Assembly (NCBI GenBank): GCA_020740775.1
Contig: JAHEWK010000003.1
Location: 2,170,001 to 2,234,000 of the forward strand
Source of the DNA: Ilyonectria destructans
Lineage: Eukaryota; Ascomycota; Sordariomycetes; Hypocreales; Nectriaceae
Direction: 5' to 3'
DNA: 64,000 nucleotides
Made by a program: the position numbers and the translations under genes
The notes under the pieces: model-generated
The model's database searches: none
Seen by the model: the letters and a program-made list of their open reading frames with translations, nothing else
What the model was told of the DNA's origin: nothing
Shown here: positions 22,101-31,972 of the stretch, in pieces
How the letters are laid out: each line of letters starts with the position of its first letter
Numbering within the stretch: the stretch's first letter is position 1

Positions 22101-22673
22101 AAGCTTTTGGTTGACACCCATGCCACTCTGGAGCCCGTCGACATGAACGCCGCCGAAGAGGTCTTGAGCATGATCCGTGCCTCTGGTCAGCGGGTTGAGC
22201 CTGTGCATTACGCCTCCCTGATCCACGCTCGGGGATGTGTCATGCACGATATGGAGGGTGCTCGCAAGATGTTCGATTCTATTGTGAAGGAGTCTCTGGT
22301 TCCCGTCAATGCCAGCTTGTACCAGGCCCTCTTTGAGGCTATGGTTGCCAACCATGAGGTTGCTGCTACCGAGCCTGTTCTGCAACAGATGCGACGTCAG
22401 CGTGTTGAGCTGACACCGTACATTGCGAACACACTTATTCACGGCTGGGCTGCCGACAAGAAGATCGAGAAGGCCCAGCAAATTTACGACGCTGTTGGCC
22501 GGGAGAAGCGTGAGCCTAGCACCTACGAGGCTATGACTCGCGCCTACCTGGCTGTTGAGCAGCGGGATCAGGCCAAGGGTGTTGTGGGAGAGATGCTCAC
22601 CCGCGGCTACCCCAGTGCCGTTGTCAACAAGGTGCTCGAGCTCCTCGGCGGCGGCCAAGAGGCCACCGATTGA
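19173..22673 (+). CDS. mitochondrial pentatricopeptide-repeat protein, CYA-5/PET309-like
   Basis: A single-exon PPR protein of 1166 residues. The N-terminus (SSLYSNFVRQGSTFAKS, then Arg/Lys/Ser/Thr-rich to about 80) fits a mitochondrial presequence. PPR units can be read at about 264-310, 380-440, 749-785 and almost continuously at 827-1110, with the usual TYN.LI......A...F..M spacing (for example FLYNALIGKLGKARRIDDC, then VTYGTIVNALCRVSDE). Length and arrangement match the Neurospora CYA-5 / yeast PET309 group, which binds COX1 mRNA and activates its translation. The orthology is inferred from architecture. A Gln/Ala-rich, weakly conserved section lies at about 640-720. The ATG at 19173 is the first in-frame start after a long pyrimidine-rich leader. 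Confidence 0.85.
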   Translation: MPTIYSSLYSNFVRQGSTFAKSITTHGYAQSVVAATHPHVLNSQNRPVFTRRTTKSRLSRLSNLQLHSAFHTERVVTSGLSEHRPSHNHGGLDDYFEALQEQQAAGELDPEWTQFEFPKRIEWKPTAASILTKDRVSGHDSEHALIEDAELESNLSFEDLAALAHIDAALEKEIEARSYQEASENAATSGRPGSALGSQTRSPAIERSRTPASVARSATPPADPQSQTYADHLHKLSESGRYAEIPTVFEAMLATGVQPIASAYNALLVAAIHIPIKKIEIVSKALDVYADMLRRRVSPDADTFNILVGLLASRCLEVAELKAGLEDKRVRFGGMDEPGKFMLASHEIEHAILCEDDRLDLAIKLFDTSVDTDTAMYSAETYHQLISACAQAGRAADMLRLFEHMEANQIVPFAAVFPTMISAFATSGDLISAVECYNEYRNLAIANDEGQETLYDRLDAEVYAAVINAYVITDKIEGAMKFFQKIVSEYGVRAADIKDALVTTGFVKGFISRGIYQEAFHWAQAVEAEARARAISQIATISADKDDKATAVAAYSSIPAYFDDLATPAMSLLAMSVREGDVAAAAQYWSALINPEVRATVSFIEPTAMYAVALIGSGQVAEGLAQSEMMFQRIRATESDARPHLVEEIDEGVEFITRYMETRGIADPREMASQVSSFHQQSASPYLSTPTVSSFEDTFDPYAHNTDFKGSSLIADDLEGNHGRKGPRLSDALNRFRNMRRAGRHPRYITYAKLISAAARDGKIDLCHDILAMARTDMPLQPQYAVVRYGWSSILDAMVGACLTMGNRGRAEQFHQELLEMGATPSANTFGLYITTLKDSTKTFDEASEAVRIFHRAKAEGVDPSSFLYNALIGKLGKARRIDDCLFYFAEMRALGIKPTSVTYGTIVNALCRVSDEKFAEELFDEMEAMPNYKARPAPYNSMMQFFLTTKRDKAKVLAYYERMKAKGIAPTAHTYKLLVDTHATLEPVDMNAAEEVLSMIRASGQRVEPVHYASLIHARGCVMHDMEGARKMFDSIVKESLVPVNASLYQALFEAMVANHEVAATEPVLQQMRRQRVELTPYIANTLIHGWAADKKIEKAQQIYDAVGREKREPSTYEAMTRAYLAVEQRDQAKGVVGEMLTRGYPSAVVNKVLELLGGGQEATD

Positions 22674-23602
22674 GTGTGCCGAGTACCTGGTTGTACGTCG
22701 GTATCATTCATTGGATGTTTGGTTTATTTTCTTTGTTAACTTGGCGCAATCTGTTTGATACCCCGTTATGTTGGTTGGAACGGTGTTATTTTTTCTTACG
22801 GGGTTGCATTGAGATTTCGAGAGGCGCACCCGCCCTCGATCCCTTGAATGGGACGGCGTTTAGGACACAAAATGGGATTTATTCGGGACGACGGCCTCTG
22901 GATGAAAGGATTCGGGGCCGAACGTTGCCCAATAGACAACACACCACTCTAAATACGGGAAAACAAGATATTTGCAGCATATAGGGACCAAGGAGCAAGA
23001 TACAGGAAACATGGAGACAACTGGGAGGCGATAGCAGAGAAGGGACCTGCTGCCTGTACTACCATACAAGGAAATGAATAAATCAATAATTTCAAAGTTC
23101 AACAAGTTGTCCCCTACCACAAGTGAAAAAAGATTTGAGTTGAGCAAGGAGGTTGGGGCTCGTGTTGTAATGGACCTAACAAATGACGTTGAACGAGCAT
23201 CATAGACTCTGGCCAGTATTGTCACTTCGTAACTATATCTCTTGTTCACGCTCGCTTCCCCTAAGCGCTATTGGGCTCCGTGCCGTGCCGTTAGGACTTC
23301 AGAATAGCAGCATTTGACTGGCGGGAAGGGACACAAATACAGTGCCAAGTTTGAACACGGTATGCATTTGCACTGTGAAGCTGACGCTACCGCATCACGA
23401 TTCTTCCCGGTGTTGTAGGTGAGTAAAGAGCTCACTCATACCTTGAATCCTGCCATTGCGAGCCCCGGCGTTCATCCCCGTTTAACATTGTCGCGCCACC
23501 GCTTAGAGATCTTCCTTCGTCTTCGAGCCTGCTGGCTGTACGACTGCATCCGTCTTCCACGTCTTCTCAACATCAATCCAATTCTTCGTTGCCCCGCGCG
23601 TC
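22674..23602. other. intergenic spacer
   Basis: 3' region of the PPR gene and 5' region of ERG8. I see no supported gene. The 129-codon minus-strand frame at 22860-23249 has no recognisable features. Confidence 0.5.
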
Positions 23603-25164
23603 ATGGCATCCCGGAACCCCACCATCGCCGTGTCGGCACCTGGCAAGGTCCTCCTCGCAGGTGGCTACCTGGTGCTGGATCGACAGCACACGGGGTTTGT
23701 ATTTGGCCTCGACGCGAGGATCAACGTGATTGCTGGCGAGATACACACCACGCCCGGGGTGCAGTTGACGGAGATTGTCGTCGACAGCCCGCAGTTCCTT
23801 GATGCCCAGTGGCGGTATGGCTACCGCTTGACTGAGGCCGGTGGCGGCATCAAGGTCACCCAATTGCAAGTGTAAGTTGGTTTCTATTATGACCAGACAT
23901 CTCTCAGTTGCAACGCCATGCTGCATCAGGCTCTCTTTGGGGGATCGCCGTTGTTGAGGTTGCTGGAGCTCTCAGTGTCTACTCTCACTCTTACTCTCAC
24001 GCACTTTACCCACCCTGTTCGACCTCAACCGGCAGCCCGGAAGCACCTATCTTTATCTCATCACGAATAATATGTCCTCTTGCTCACTCAACTTGCCACA
24101 GCGGATCCAAAATCAACCCCAACCCCTTCGTGGAGACGACACTCAGCTATGCCCTCACCTACATTGACCGCATCGCCGGCCAGCGCCCCAGTCACAGCAT
24201 GACCTCGGCACGCCTCATCATCCTCGCGGACAACGACTACTACTCTCACTCAGGCTCGGCGGACACTCAGAGGGGCCGTTTTGCTAGGTTCCCCGTGACC
24301 TTGGGCGATGCCAACAAGACCGGCTTGGGCTCCTCCGCTGCCCTTGTTACGTCACTCACGGCAGCCCTCCTGATTCACTATCTGCCCCGGGATCTCTTCG
24401 ATATCGAGTCAGACAAGGGCAAGCGGGCCCTGCATAACTTGGCACAGGCGGCGCACTGTGCCGCCCAGGGCAAGGTTGGCTCAGGCTTCGATGTGGCGGC
24501 TGCCGTGTTTGGATCCTGCCGGTACAAGCGTTTCTCACCAGCGACGTTGAGCAAGATCCCTGAGCCTGGAGCAGCTGGATTTGCAGATTCACTGGTCCAG
24601 CTCATTGACGACGAGTCGGCATGGGATGTCGAGGTGGCCAAGGATGAGGTCAAGATGCCTAAGGGTGTCGTTCTCAGGATGTGCGATGTAGACTGCGGCA
24701 GCAAGACCGTTAGCATGGTCAAGAAGGTACTTGCATGGAGGGCGCAGGACCCAGAGGGCTCTAAGCAGCTATGGGACGAACTTCAGCGCCGAAACGAGGA
24801 CCTCATTTCTACACTCAAGCAAGGTGATGTTGAACAGCTCCCCACCAAGCTCGCGGCGGTCCGGGAGCTCGTCAAGAAGATGGGCACCTCTAGCGATGTC
24901 CCCATCGAGCCGGACAGCCAGACGGAGCTTCTGGACGCGATCAGCGGTGTCGACGGCGTCTACGGAGGCGTGGTTCCCGGCGCGGGTGGCTTCGACGCCC
25001 TCGCTATATTGATGAAGGACGACGCTGAGACGAGGCAGCGGGTCAAGAAGTTCCTGGTTGAGTGGGCACAGGCCAAGGGCACCAAGGTCAAGCTCCTGGC
25101 GGTCAAGGGCGAGATGGAGGGTGCACGAGCGGAGAGTTTGGACGTGTACTCGGGCTGGATCTAA
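23603..25164 (+). CDS. ERG8: phosphomevalonate kinase
   Basis: A GHMP-family kinase that phosphorylates mevalonate 5-phosphate to the diphosphate in the isoprenoid/ergosterol pathway. Two exons, 23603-23871 and 24102-25164, join in frame (LQV/GSKINPNPF) to give 443 residues. The N-terminus has the family substrate segment SAPGKVLLAGGYLVLD. The ATP-binding GHMP loop is GLGSSAALVTSLTAALL, and the C-terminal GHMP motif is GVVPGAGGFDALAIL. The segment KVGSGFDVAAAVFGSCRY is also typical. The intron is long for this window (230 nt) and contains CTCACTCTTACTCTCAC repeats, so a further small exon cannot be excluded. It converges with the unknown gene at 25723-26330. Confidence 0.93.
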
Positions 25165-25722
25165 GAGCAAGGGTGAAGAGCAAAGGGAAGATACCAGGAC
25201 CGGTCACTTGTCTCATTGTAAAATGGGCAAGGAGACGGTTGGTCTAAGACTCAAATGAAACCTTGCTTTTTCACATCCAAGTAGTGTCTGTTTTCTCTCT
25301 AAAATGTCTTGTGATGAGACATTGACTCGCTTCTACTCTTGGAGGAATAAAAAACCAATTAGATATCCGATCTATTTTTCCCTGGGTATGATGCCAATCC
25401 GATGACCCGAATCCGTTCTCGCTCCCTAACCATGACATGACAATTTGCTGCCCATCCAAAAATAGTCCCCAGCTCCGTAATCCGTAACCCCAAAAAAGCA
25501 TCCACTAGCACCCCTAGCCCACTAAATAAATTCCCTATTGCCTGCTCTAGGAAGCGCTGAAGCACGGGCGCCATTCCCTCGGGCTCCTGCAATAGTTAAA
25601 CACACACAGCTCGTCTCCTCTTACACGCGTCCCGGGCGGCAACACGAATGCACACGCATAAGCGGCCCCGCGCCTTTGCCTTCGCCTCCTTCGTCTTGCG
25701 TAGCTGCATGAGGTCGCTCGCC
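25165..25722. other. convergent 3' spacer
   Basis: Between the 3' ends of ERG8 and the minus-strand unknown gene. No coding signal recognised. Confidence 0.5.
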
Positions 25723-26330
25723 TCACGGTAGGCTATCCGTCGACGTGGTCGCATGCGCTGTCAGGACCGACATGGGCGTCGGGCGCACCGGGTGCGAGAA
25801 GAGGCTGGACGTTGAGTATGGCGATCGAGGAGCGAGCGACGTGGGCGAGGCGGGGTCTGCGATGCCAATGCGGCTGGCTGCGGCCTTGTCGCGAAGCATG
25901 GCGATCCTGGTGAGAAAGAGAGGCAAGTGTCAGCTGGATGGGGTTGGGCCGACTTTCTTTTCATGCGGGTGATGCGGTGGGAGACCAGGAGTCTGCACCT
26001 ATGCGTCAAAGGGTAGGGGTTGAGGGAACTGGCTTACTCGTCTTCGGAGATGCCCGGCAGCAGGACGGGCTCACGCTTGAGATTGAAGGGCGCGGACTGA
26101 AGACACGGTTTGGTTAGCATTGGACTATGGTGAGGAACATATCGAGAGTATCGTACAATTTGCATCGAGCGTTTCTCCTTGTGGCGTCGTTGCCGGATGA
26201 GAGTATGGACTCGCGAGCACAGCGTGCGGACGTTGGTGGAGATGTGCATCTTGGCTCGTCCTAGCGGCGCGGGCAGGTGTGCAGCGCTCCGGAGATCTCG
26301 ATCCGAAGTTCTGAGAAGTGTCGGCTTCAT
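25723..26330 (-). CDS. conserved fungal protein of unknown function
   Basis: Three exons with consensus splice sites (26330-26157, 26096-26038, 25906-25723) give 138 residues. The N-terminal half is basic (RQRRHKEKRSMQI). A conserved-looking core spans the two splice junctions: SAPFNLKREPVLLPGISEDE, continuing into IAMLRDKAAASRIGIADP. The tail is Ser/Pro/Thr-rich. I associate the LPGISEDE...LRDKAAAS core with small uncharacterised ascomycete proteins, from memory only. The start may instead be the internal Met at residue 28 (codon 26249). There is no signal peptide or membrane segment. A GATAAGATA element lies 112 bp upstream of the first Met, as in ribosome-biogenesis genes of this window. 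Function unknown. Confidence 0.7.
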
Positions 26331-26440
26331 CAGGGAATTGAGCGTAATGGCGAGATCGGAAATGGAAGAGCAGAAGAACGTCGAGTTGAAGTTGATAGAG
26401 AGAGGGGATCGGTCGTGTCGAGGTGGGAGGCGGGGATGGC

Positions 26441-26451
26441 AGATAAGATAG
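26441..26451 (-). promoter_or_regulatory. double-GATA element upstream of the 25723-26330 gene
   Basis: On the gene strand this reads CTATCTTATCT, identical to the 11-mer at 15861-15871 in the DBP7 promoter. It lies about 112 bp upstream of the first Met. Confidence 0.45.
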
Positions 26452-26880
26452 TCTCAAGCTGACCGAAGGAAGCTGGTCACTGTGAGGCGGTGGTGAAACG
26501 ACAGCTTGCGGTGAGTGCGGCGGTGAACCAGCAGATATCTATGGGGCAGAAACAAGAGTAGAATGAAAGAATCGATCTTCTAAATAGCCCGTCTAAAAGG
26601 AACAAAGGGAAACACGGGGAGAAGGAATGCAATTAAAAGACTGGGGATAGATTCTCGCTGGTGGCCGCGGTGGCCGTGGTGGTGGGTATCGAAACAAAGG
26701 AGTGGAACCTCAACACTTAAGTCGGGCTGAGCTGGGCTGTGAAGGTGTTGCGGACGCGCAAGAAAGAGAATGGGGCGAGATATCCACACTGACAACTGCT
26801 TTCTCTCAAATACCGCGAGCTCCGGGCCATCATATATACGGGCTGCGCTTCGGATCCCTCCAGCACAAAGGCGCCTCACC

Positions 26881-26924
26881 CCCTCATCCGCCCGTTCTAC
26901 CGTGTGCAAAGGGGCGGATGAGGG
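26881..26924. repeat. 13-bp perfect inverted repeat
   Basis: CCCTCATCCGCCC at 26881-26893 is the exact reverse complement of GGGCGGATGAGGG at 26912-26924. The 18-nt loop allows a strong DNA or RNA hairpin in intergenic DNA. It lies 550-600 bp upstream of the unknown gene. Confidence 0.8.
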
Positions 26925-27128
26925 CGACGCACGAAGTGGCTTGGCTGGGTAACGGGAGAGCGCGGGCGAGGAATGGGTTCCGGATGGATCATCGAGGGTT
27001 GCGCTGGGCTTGGAATGGAGCCCGCGGCGAATTGGAATTCCCACCCGCCCTCGTCCATGCGGGATGCTGCCGCCATGTGCTCGCTTCCCGTTGACGTTGA
27101 GTGATTGAGGCCCCTTAAGGGATGCTAG

Positions 27129-27184
27129 ACACCTTCAGTGAGCACAGCTCTGTGGACACACTCACTGAACTGAACACCTTCAGT
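27129..27184. repeat. short direct and inverted repeats
   Basis: ACACCTTCAGT occurs at 27129-27139 and again at 27174-27184. Between them, TTCAGTGAG (27134-27142) and CTCACTGAA (27161-27169) form a 9-bp inverted repeat. No function is known. Confidence 0.65.
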
Positions 27185-28055
27185 CGCAGAAGCCGGGGCC
27201 GCGGACAGCCTGCCCATGGCGAGCGAGCTGTCTCACCCGCCGAGACATCGGGTTGTGCGACGGATTCGTAAGGGGGCCACGGATGATTATGATTCAGACG
27301 GCGAATGAGCGAATCCAATATTTCAATCAAAAATTGCACGTTTGCAGTAGTTATCGAATTCACAAGACTTCACGCAACTGCACCCCTCCAGCCCGCGGAT
27401 CCCGTGTCAAAGCAGGGAGACGCAGACACGTATTGACATCCGGGTGTTGCACCAAAGGGCGGAGGCGGAGCGAGCACGAGAGGGCGGCGAGCGAGCGAAA
27501 TGAACCGGGACGTGGCACAAAGGGAGCCGGCGGCGGGCGGTGCGTACGTCGCTAATCCTGGCCACGGCGGGAGACGGGATGGATTCAATGTAATTAATTG
27601 CCTTGCGCTGCCTTGCGTCGCTGGCTTCTCCGTGCATGGTGGCGATGTTACAGCCTATTAGTGGCTACCCAGAGCCGGATCTTCGCGAGACTGTGAGTCT
27701 GTGTGCCGGGTCGATCAATCCCTGGGAGCATCCGTCGGTTCTCTCTTCCTCATACGCCTTCACGCTTGTGCAAGACCCGCTGGCCACCAGTGTTGTCGAC
27801 GTTGATCGACTTGCCGTAACAACGCAGTCCTTGATATGCCAGCTGGTGACCTGTCACAGGTTGGTCGCATCTCACAGAATCGCAGGCTGGTTGCTGCGTG
27901 TTGCACATGGTGGAATGCGGCTGGCCAAAGTGAACTGAGCTGTGAGCAATGGATCAACATGAATACTGCGGGAGAAAAGATTGGAGTGATTGCATTCATC
28001 TACTCTGGTCTGCATCTCAAACCATCCCGTCCCTTTCCTACCGGCAACGCAACTT

Positions 28056-29569
28056 CTATTTGGGGTAGTCCTTGAGGTGGTAGCTCTTGAGCTTGACGAA
28101 CTGGTCGTATCCAAACTGGCTGAGCGTTTGTCCCTTACCCGAGTTCTTCCACCCGGTCCAGGCGAGGTCCTATTGTCAGTTAGCACAAATTGTCCCACAC
28201 GAAGGCTTGTCGCGCAGGAACGTACCGGGCTCGGGTAGTCGCATCGGTTGACAAAGACAGTGCCCGCCTCCACGTCCTCGGCGAGCTCGTAACCCTTCTC
28301 TGTGTCCTTGGTCCAGATGCTTGCCGTGAGGCCGAACTCGCTGTCATTCATCAGCTTAACGGCTTCCTCGTCGTTCTTGACCTTCTGCACGGCCACGACG
28401 GGTCCGAACGTCTCCTCGACCATGACCCGCATGGTGTGGTCGACGTTGACCAGCAGGGTGGGTTTCACGAAGTTGCCCTTCAACGGGAGGTTGCTAAAGG
28501 TCTCGTTCTCAGGCGTTGCATCCTTTGCACCCTTGGCGAGGGCATCTTTGATGTGCTCCTCGATTGCCTCCTTAGACCTCTTCGAGACGACAGGGCCAAC
28601 GTGGGTGCTCTTGTCGAAGGGATCTCCGAGCTTGTATCCCTTGAGGACCTTCTGAACTGCCTCGACGAAGGAATCGTGGATCTGTTCGTCGACGTAGACA
28701 CGCTCGAGAGAGCAGCAGCTCTGGCCAGAGTTGAAGACGGCTCCGTCAACAATCTCTCCCGCTGCCCAGTCGATGTCGACGTCGGCCCTGATATACGCGG
28801 GGTCCTTGCCACCAAGCTCGAGTCCGACATTGACAACACGGTCAGCGGCAGCCTTCTGCACCGCCAGACCACCACCGACGGAACCGGTAAAACAGACGAG
28901 AGCAATTAGAGGATTTCGGACGATAGTCTCCATAATGATGGGAGAGCCACAGTGGAAGTACTGCAGAACACCCTGGGGAAGCCCTGCCTCCGTGAAGATC
29001 TTGGTGGCATGCTCAACCACGGTGGGAGTCTGGGGAGATCCCTTGAGGATCACAGTGTTTCCGGCCAAGATGGCAGGGATAAGAGAGTTTACAAGGATAA
29101 GGTAAGGGTACTGGGTGGGATTAGTTGTTGGCAAAATGGAGGAGGTATAAGGACAATTACATACGTTCCAAGCGAAGATGACCAGGACTGGGCCAACAGG
29201 AACCTTTCGAATAAATCGCTTGAAGCCCTTCTCAGGTTCTCCGTCGGTATCCTTAAGAGCTTCCTCGCTAATCTTGAGGAGATACTCACCTCGCTTCACA
29301 GCTGTGGCGACCTCCCCAGGCGTGTAGTTGATAGGCCGTCCCATCTGAGCAGTAAGCTCCTCTCCAAGCTGGTCCTTCTTCTCCAGGAGGCCATCGAGGA
29401 ACTTGCGGACGATTGCTTGTCGCTCCTTCAGAGTGGTCTTCCGGAAGCTCTGGAAAGCCTCGGTGGCGACTCGGGGAAGGGCCTCGAGGTCGGCAGGCGA
29501 GGCGCCATTCCGGGTGAGGATGGCCTCGTTGGTGTTGGGGGAGATGGTGGTGATGACTTCAACGGACAT
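28056..29569 (-). CDS. NAD(P)-dependent aldehyde dehydrogenase
   Basis: An aldehyde dehydrogenase superfamily enzyme oxidising an aldehyde to the acid. Three exons (29569-29165, 29110-28226, 28169-28056) join in frame to give 467 residues, the usual family length. The catalytic pair is visible: Glu233 in GLELGGKDP and Cys267 in FNSGQSCC. The cofactor loop FTGSVGGG, the EETFGPV segment and the C-terminal WTGWKNSGKG ending are also present. No targeting signal is seen (MSVEVITTISPNTNEA), so it is probably cytosolic. The substrate is not deducible; the SCC dipeptide occurs in betaine-aldehyde and semialdehyde-type members. It is divergent from ESF2, with 1.4 kb between starts. Confidence 0.9.
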
Positions 29570-30927
29570 GATGACGATGGCGTATACTCAGGGCCGGGCA
29601 ATGTGAGAGGGGATGTCCTTGAGGGAAGGCTCTGAGAAGTCTTCGAGGGGTTGTCTCAGAAGGTGGAGTAAATGGGGATAATGACGAGATACAGTCACAC
29701 ATTAGATAAGGTCCGCAAAAGCTACAAATGGCCGAATCACAATATGCTAAAAAGCCTAAAACACAGAGCAAATTGCCACTAAAGAATATCGTAGCTCTAC
29801 GCTCTTTATGTACTTTTTAAAAACATCTCCAGCCTCTCATATTTATTTTATTTTATTTAAGTTATGTGTCTAATCTATGATACACTAAGTACCTAGGTAC
29901 TCAACGCAAATAAATGCAATAAATACTAAAGGGTAAGTTAGAGGCTGATACACTAAGCTTTAAAGGCTAAATGTACTAAAGAATTAGAATCAAGGCGGGG
30001 GGTCCTACGGATATAGCGCTTGTGGAAGGTGCCTAGGTGTAGTCTCGAGCAGTAAAGACGCTGGAAATTAGGGGTTAAGGGCTGATATTTTTAGGCTAGA
30101 GGCACTAATATTTAGGCGCTACCTGAACTTCGCGGGTGCAATTGGATTCCGGCCACTTGCAGCTTTTGCGGACCTTTCCTTAGTATGTGGGTGCGACCAG
30201 TCCAGTGACGATAACCACACCACTCTCGTACAGGCCAACTAGACCCCGACGACCGAGCGAGCAGACAGCCCAACTCCCAACAATGTACGCGGGGGTCTCC
30301 CCCACCTCAAAACCCCGGCCAGAGGCCGTCTGTCCTCTGCTGGGTCCGTCCCCCGCTCGAGGTCCCCTCTATTGCACAGCGTTAATTAGTCCAGGTTCCG
30401 ACAGCCTTATTCCAAGGGAGGGCACTTACACGGGACTCTCGAGCGAGGGACCATGGACCCGGCAGAGTCAGCGGCATGGCCAGGGTCCAGTGGAGGGCGG
30501 GCTGGGAGACGCGACCCCGCTCACGTTAGGAGCCGGGCTGCCTGCGTCGGCCGCCGGCGCCGGGAGGTCCAAGAGTGGTACGTCGTTCGCCCTGTAACAA
30601 TGTTAGACTTGCATTGATACTGATAGAACATCCAGCTCAAGGTCGTTTGGGCTGATGGACACTTACATGGTAACAATATTGAACTAGGCTACCGAAAGAG
30701 AGAGAAAGGAAACAAAAAGAGGAGATGGGGGAACGGCATTTTAAACACGCATGGTGCTATTCCTTCCCTGACCTTGTCTCGTCAACTTGGCAATCGCAGA
30801 GCGATGGTTGTCAGGATGAATGGAGCTAGATTACCTCAAGGAAAGCATGGGGGAATGGGATAGGCACCTATGTCACATGACTACCTACACACATTGGCTC
30901 GCTCCGGGACCCACATCTCATACAGGC
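29570..30927. other. intergenic region with AT-rich island
   Basis: Divergent spacer between ALDH and ESF2. The part at 29780-30130 is strikingly AT-rich (TTTATTTTATTTTATTTAAG and many CTAA/TTAG words). It contains a repeated 12-mer and a 14-bp palindrome. The part at 30280-30600 is GC-rich again. No supported gene. Confidence 0.55.
29878..29958. repeat. repeated 12-mer and AGTACCTAGGTACT palindrome in AT-rich island
   Basis: TGATACACTAAG occurs at 29878-29889 and 29946-29957. A 14-bp perfect palindrome AGTACCTAGGTACT spans 29888-29901. The surrounding composition suggests an old, mutated repeat, perhaps affected by repeat-induced point mutation. This is inference. Confidence 0.5.
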
Positions 30928-30942
30928 TTATCTTATCGCGAC
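30928..30942 (+). promoter_or_regulatory. double-GATA 15-mer and T-tract upstream of ESF2
   Basis: TTATCTTATCGCGAC is followed immediately by an 11-base T run, about 70-85 bp upstream of the ESF2 start. The same 15-mer is at 15875-15889 upstream of DBP7, in the opposite orientation relative to its gene. Confidence 0.5.
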
Positions 30943-31012
30943 ATTTTTTTTTTTGGGAGCCAGCTTGGAGATTGTCGTTTTGTAGTTGGAGACACAGAAA
31001 CAGCCATTCACA

Positions 31013-31972
31013 ATGGCGCCCGAAAAGAAGAACGAGTTCCTTGACGCGGCGGACAGCGAGGACGACAGCGATGCCGGCTACGATTCAGATGATGACATGA
31101 GAAAAGGCGGCCGCAGCGCCAAGCGGAGGAGGATCGACTACGACGACGATGACGACCTGGCCAGCGACCTCGACAACGATGCGAGCGACGGCGAGGAGGA
31201 CGTGCAAGAGGCCGAGACCAAGGATGCTCCGAAGGACGAGAACGAATCTGACAAGGAGAAGCACAAAAAGTCCAAGAGCAAATCCAAAGACACCAGCTCA
31301 TCCGACCTCCCTGATGTCACACGACCACTGACGAAGAAGAACCTGGTTGCCTCAGAAGCCGCCATCAAGAAGTCTGGAGTCGTCTACCTCTCGAGAATTC
31401 CGCCATTTATGAAACCACAAAAACTGCGCAACCTGCTGGAGCCATACGGCACCATCAATCGCATCTTCCTGGCGCCCGAAGACCCGACAGCCCACGCCCG
31501 TCGCGTACGCGGTGGCGGCAACAAGAAGAAGACATATACGGAGGGCTGGGTCGAATTTGTCAAGAAGAAGGAAGCTAAGGCGGTGTGCGAGATGTTGAAT
31601 GCCCGGACTATTGGAGGAAAGAAGGGCAGCTACTACCGCGACGACCTGTGGAATCTGCTGTACCTGAATGGGTTCAAGTGGCACAACCTCACAGAGCAAA
31701 TTGCGGCGGAGAATGCGGAGCGAACCAGCCGCATGCGGGCCGAAATAAGCAAGACGACGAGAGAAAACAAGGAGTTTGTCAAGAACGTGGAGAGGGCTAA
31801 GATGCTTGACGGGATGCAAGCCAAGGCGAAGAAAAGGAAGACCGACGACGGAGAGGAGGGAGCAGTGCGGCAGCCTTCGCGGTCCTTCCACCAGGTCCCG
31901 TTGGCCAAAAAGAAGACGGAGGTGGAAGATCAGCCGGCTGATGTGTCGCGAGTGCTGAGCAAGATATTTTAG
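31013..31972 (+). CDS. ESF2: pre-rRNA processing protein ESF2/ABT1
   Basis: A nucleolar RRM-like protein of the small-subunit processome, needed for early 18S rRNA maturation. In yeast it stimulates the helicase Dbp8. Single exon, 319 residues from the ATG at 31013, which has a good context (CACAATGG); a frame start at 30986 is less likely. The first 110 residues are acidic and Lys/Ser-rich. The ESF2 RRM follows: VVYLSRIPPFMKPQKLRNLL, then YTEGWVEF, and the family-specific LWNLLYLNGFKWHNLTEQI. The C-terminus is a charged helix and a Lys-rich tail. It is preceded by the double-GATA element and T-tract. Confidence 0.94.
   Translation: MAPEKKNEFLDAADSEDDSDAGYDSDDDMRKGGRSAKRRRIDYDDDDDLASDLDNDASDGEEDVQEAETKDAPKDENESDKEKHKKSKSKSKDTSSSDLPDVTRPLTKKNLVASEAAIKKSGVVYLSRIPPFMKPQKLRNLLEPYGTINRIFLAPEDPTAHARRVRGGGNKKKTYTEGWVEFVKKKEAKAVCEMLNARTIGGKKGSYYRDDLWNLLYLNGFKWHNLTEQIAAENAERTSRMRAEISKTTRENKEFVKNVERAKMLDGMQAKAKKRKTDDGEEGAVRQPSRSFHQVPLAKKKTEVEDQPADVSRVLSKIF

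Larger units (their letters stand above)
26331..28055. other. intergenic region with hairpins
   Basis: About 1.7 kb. It holds the promoter of the unknown gene, a 13-bp perfect inverted repeat at 26881-26924 and a small repeat/hairpin cluster at 27129-27184. It ends at the 3' side of the aldehyde dehydrogenase. Overlapping frames (26580-27044 minus, 26702-27094 plus) show no recognised domain. Confidence 0.5.
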
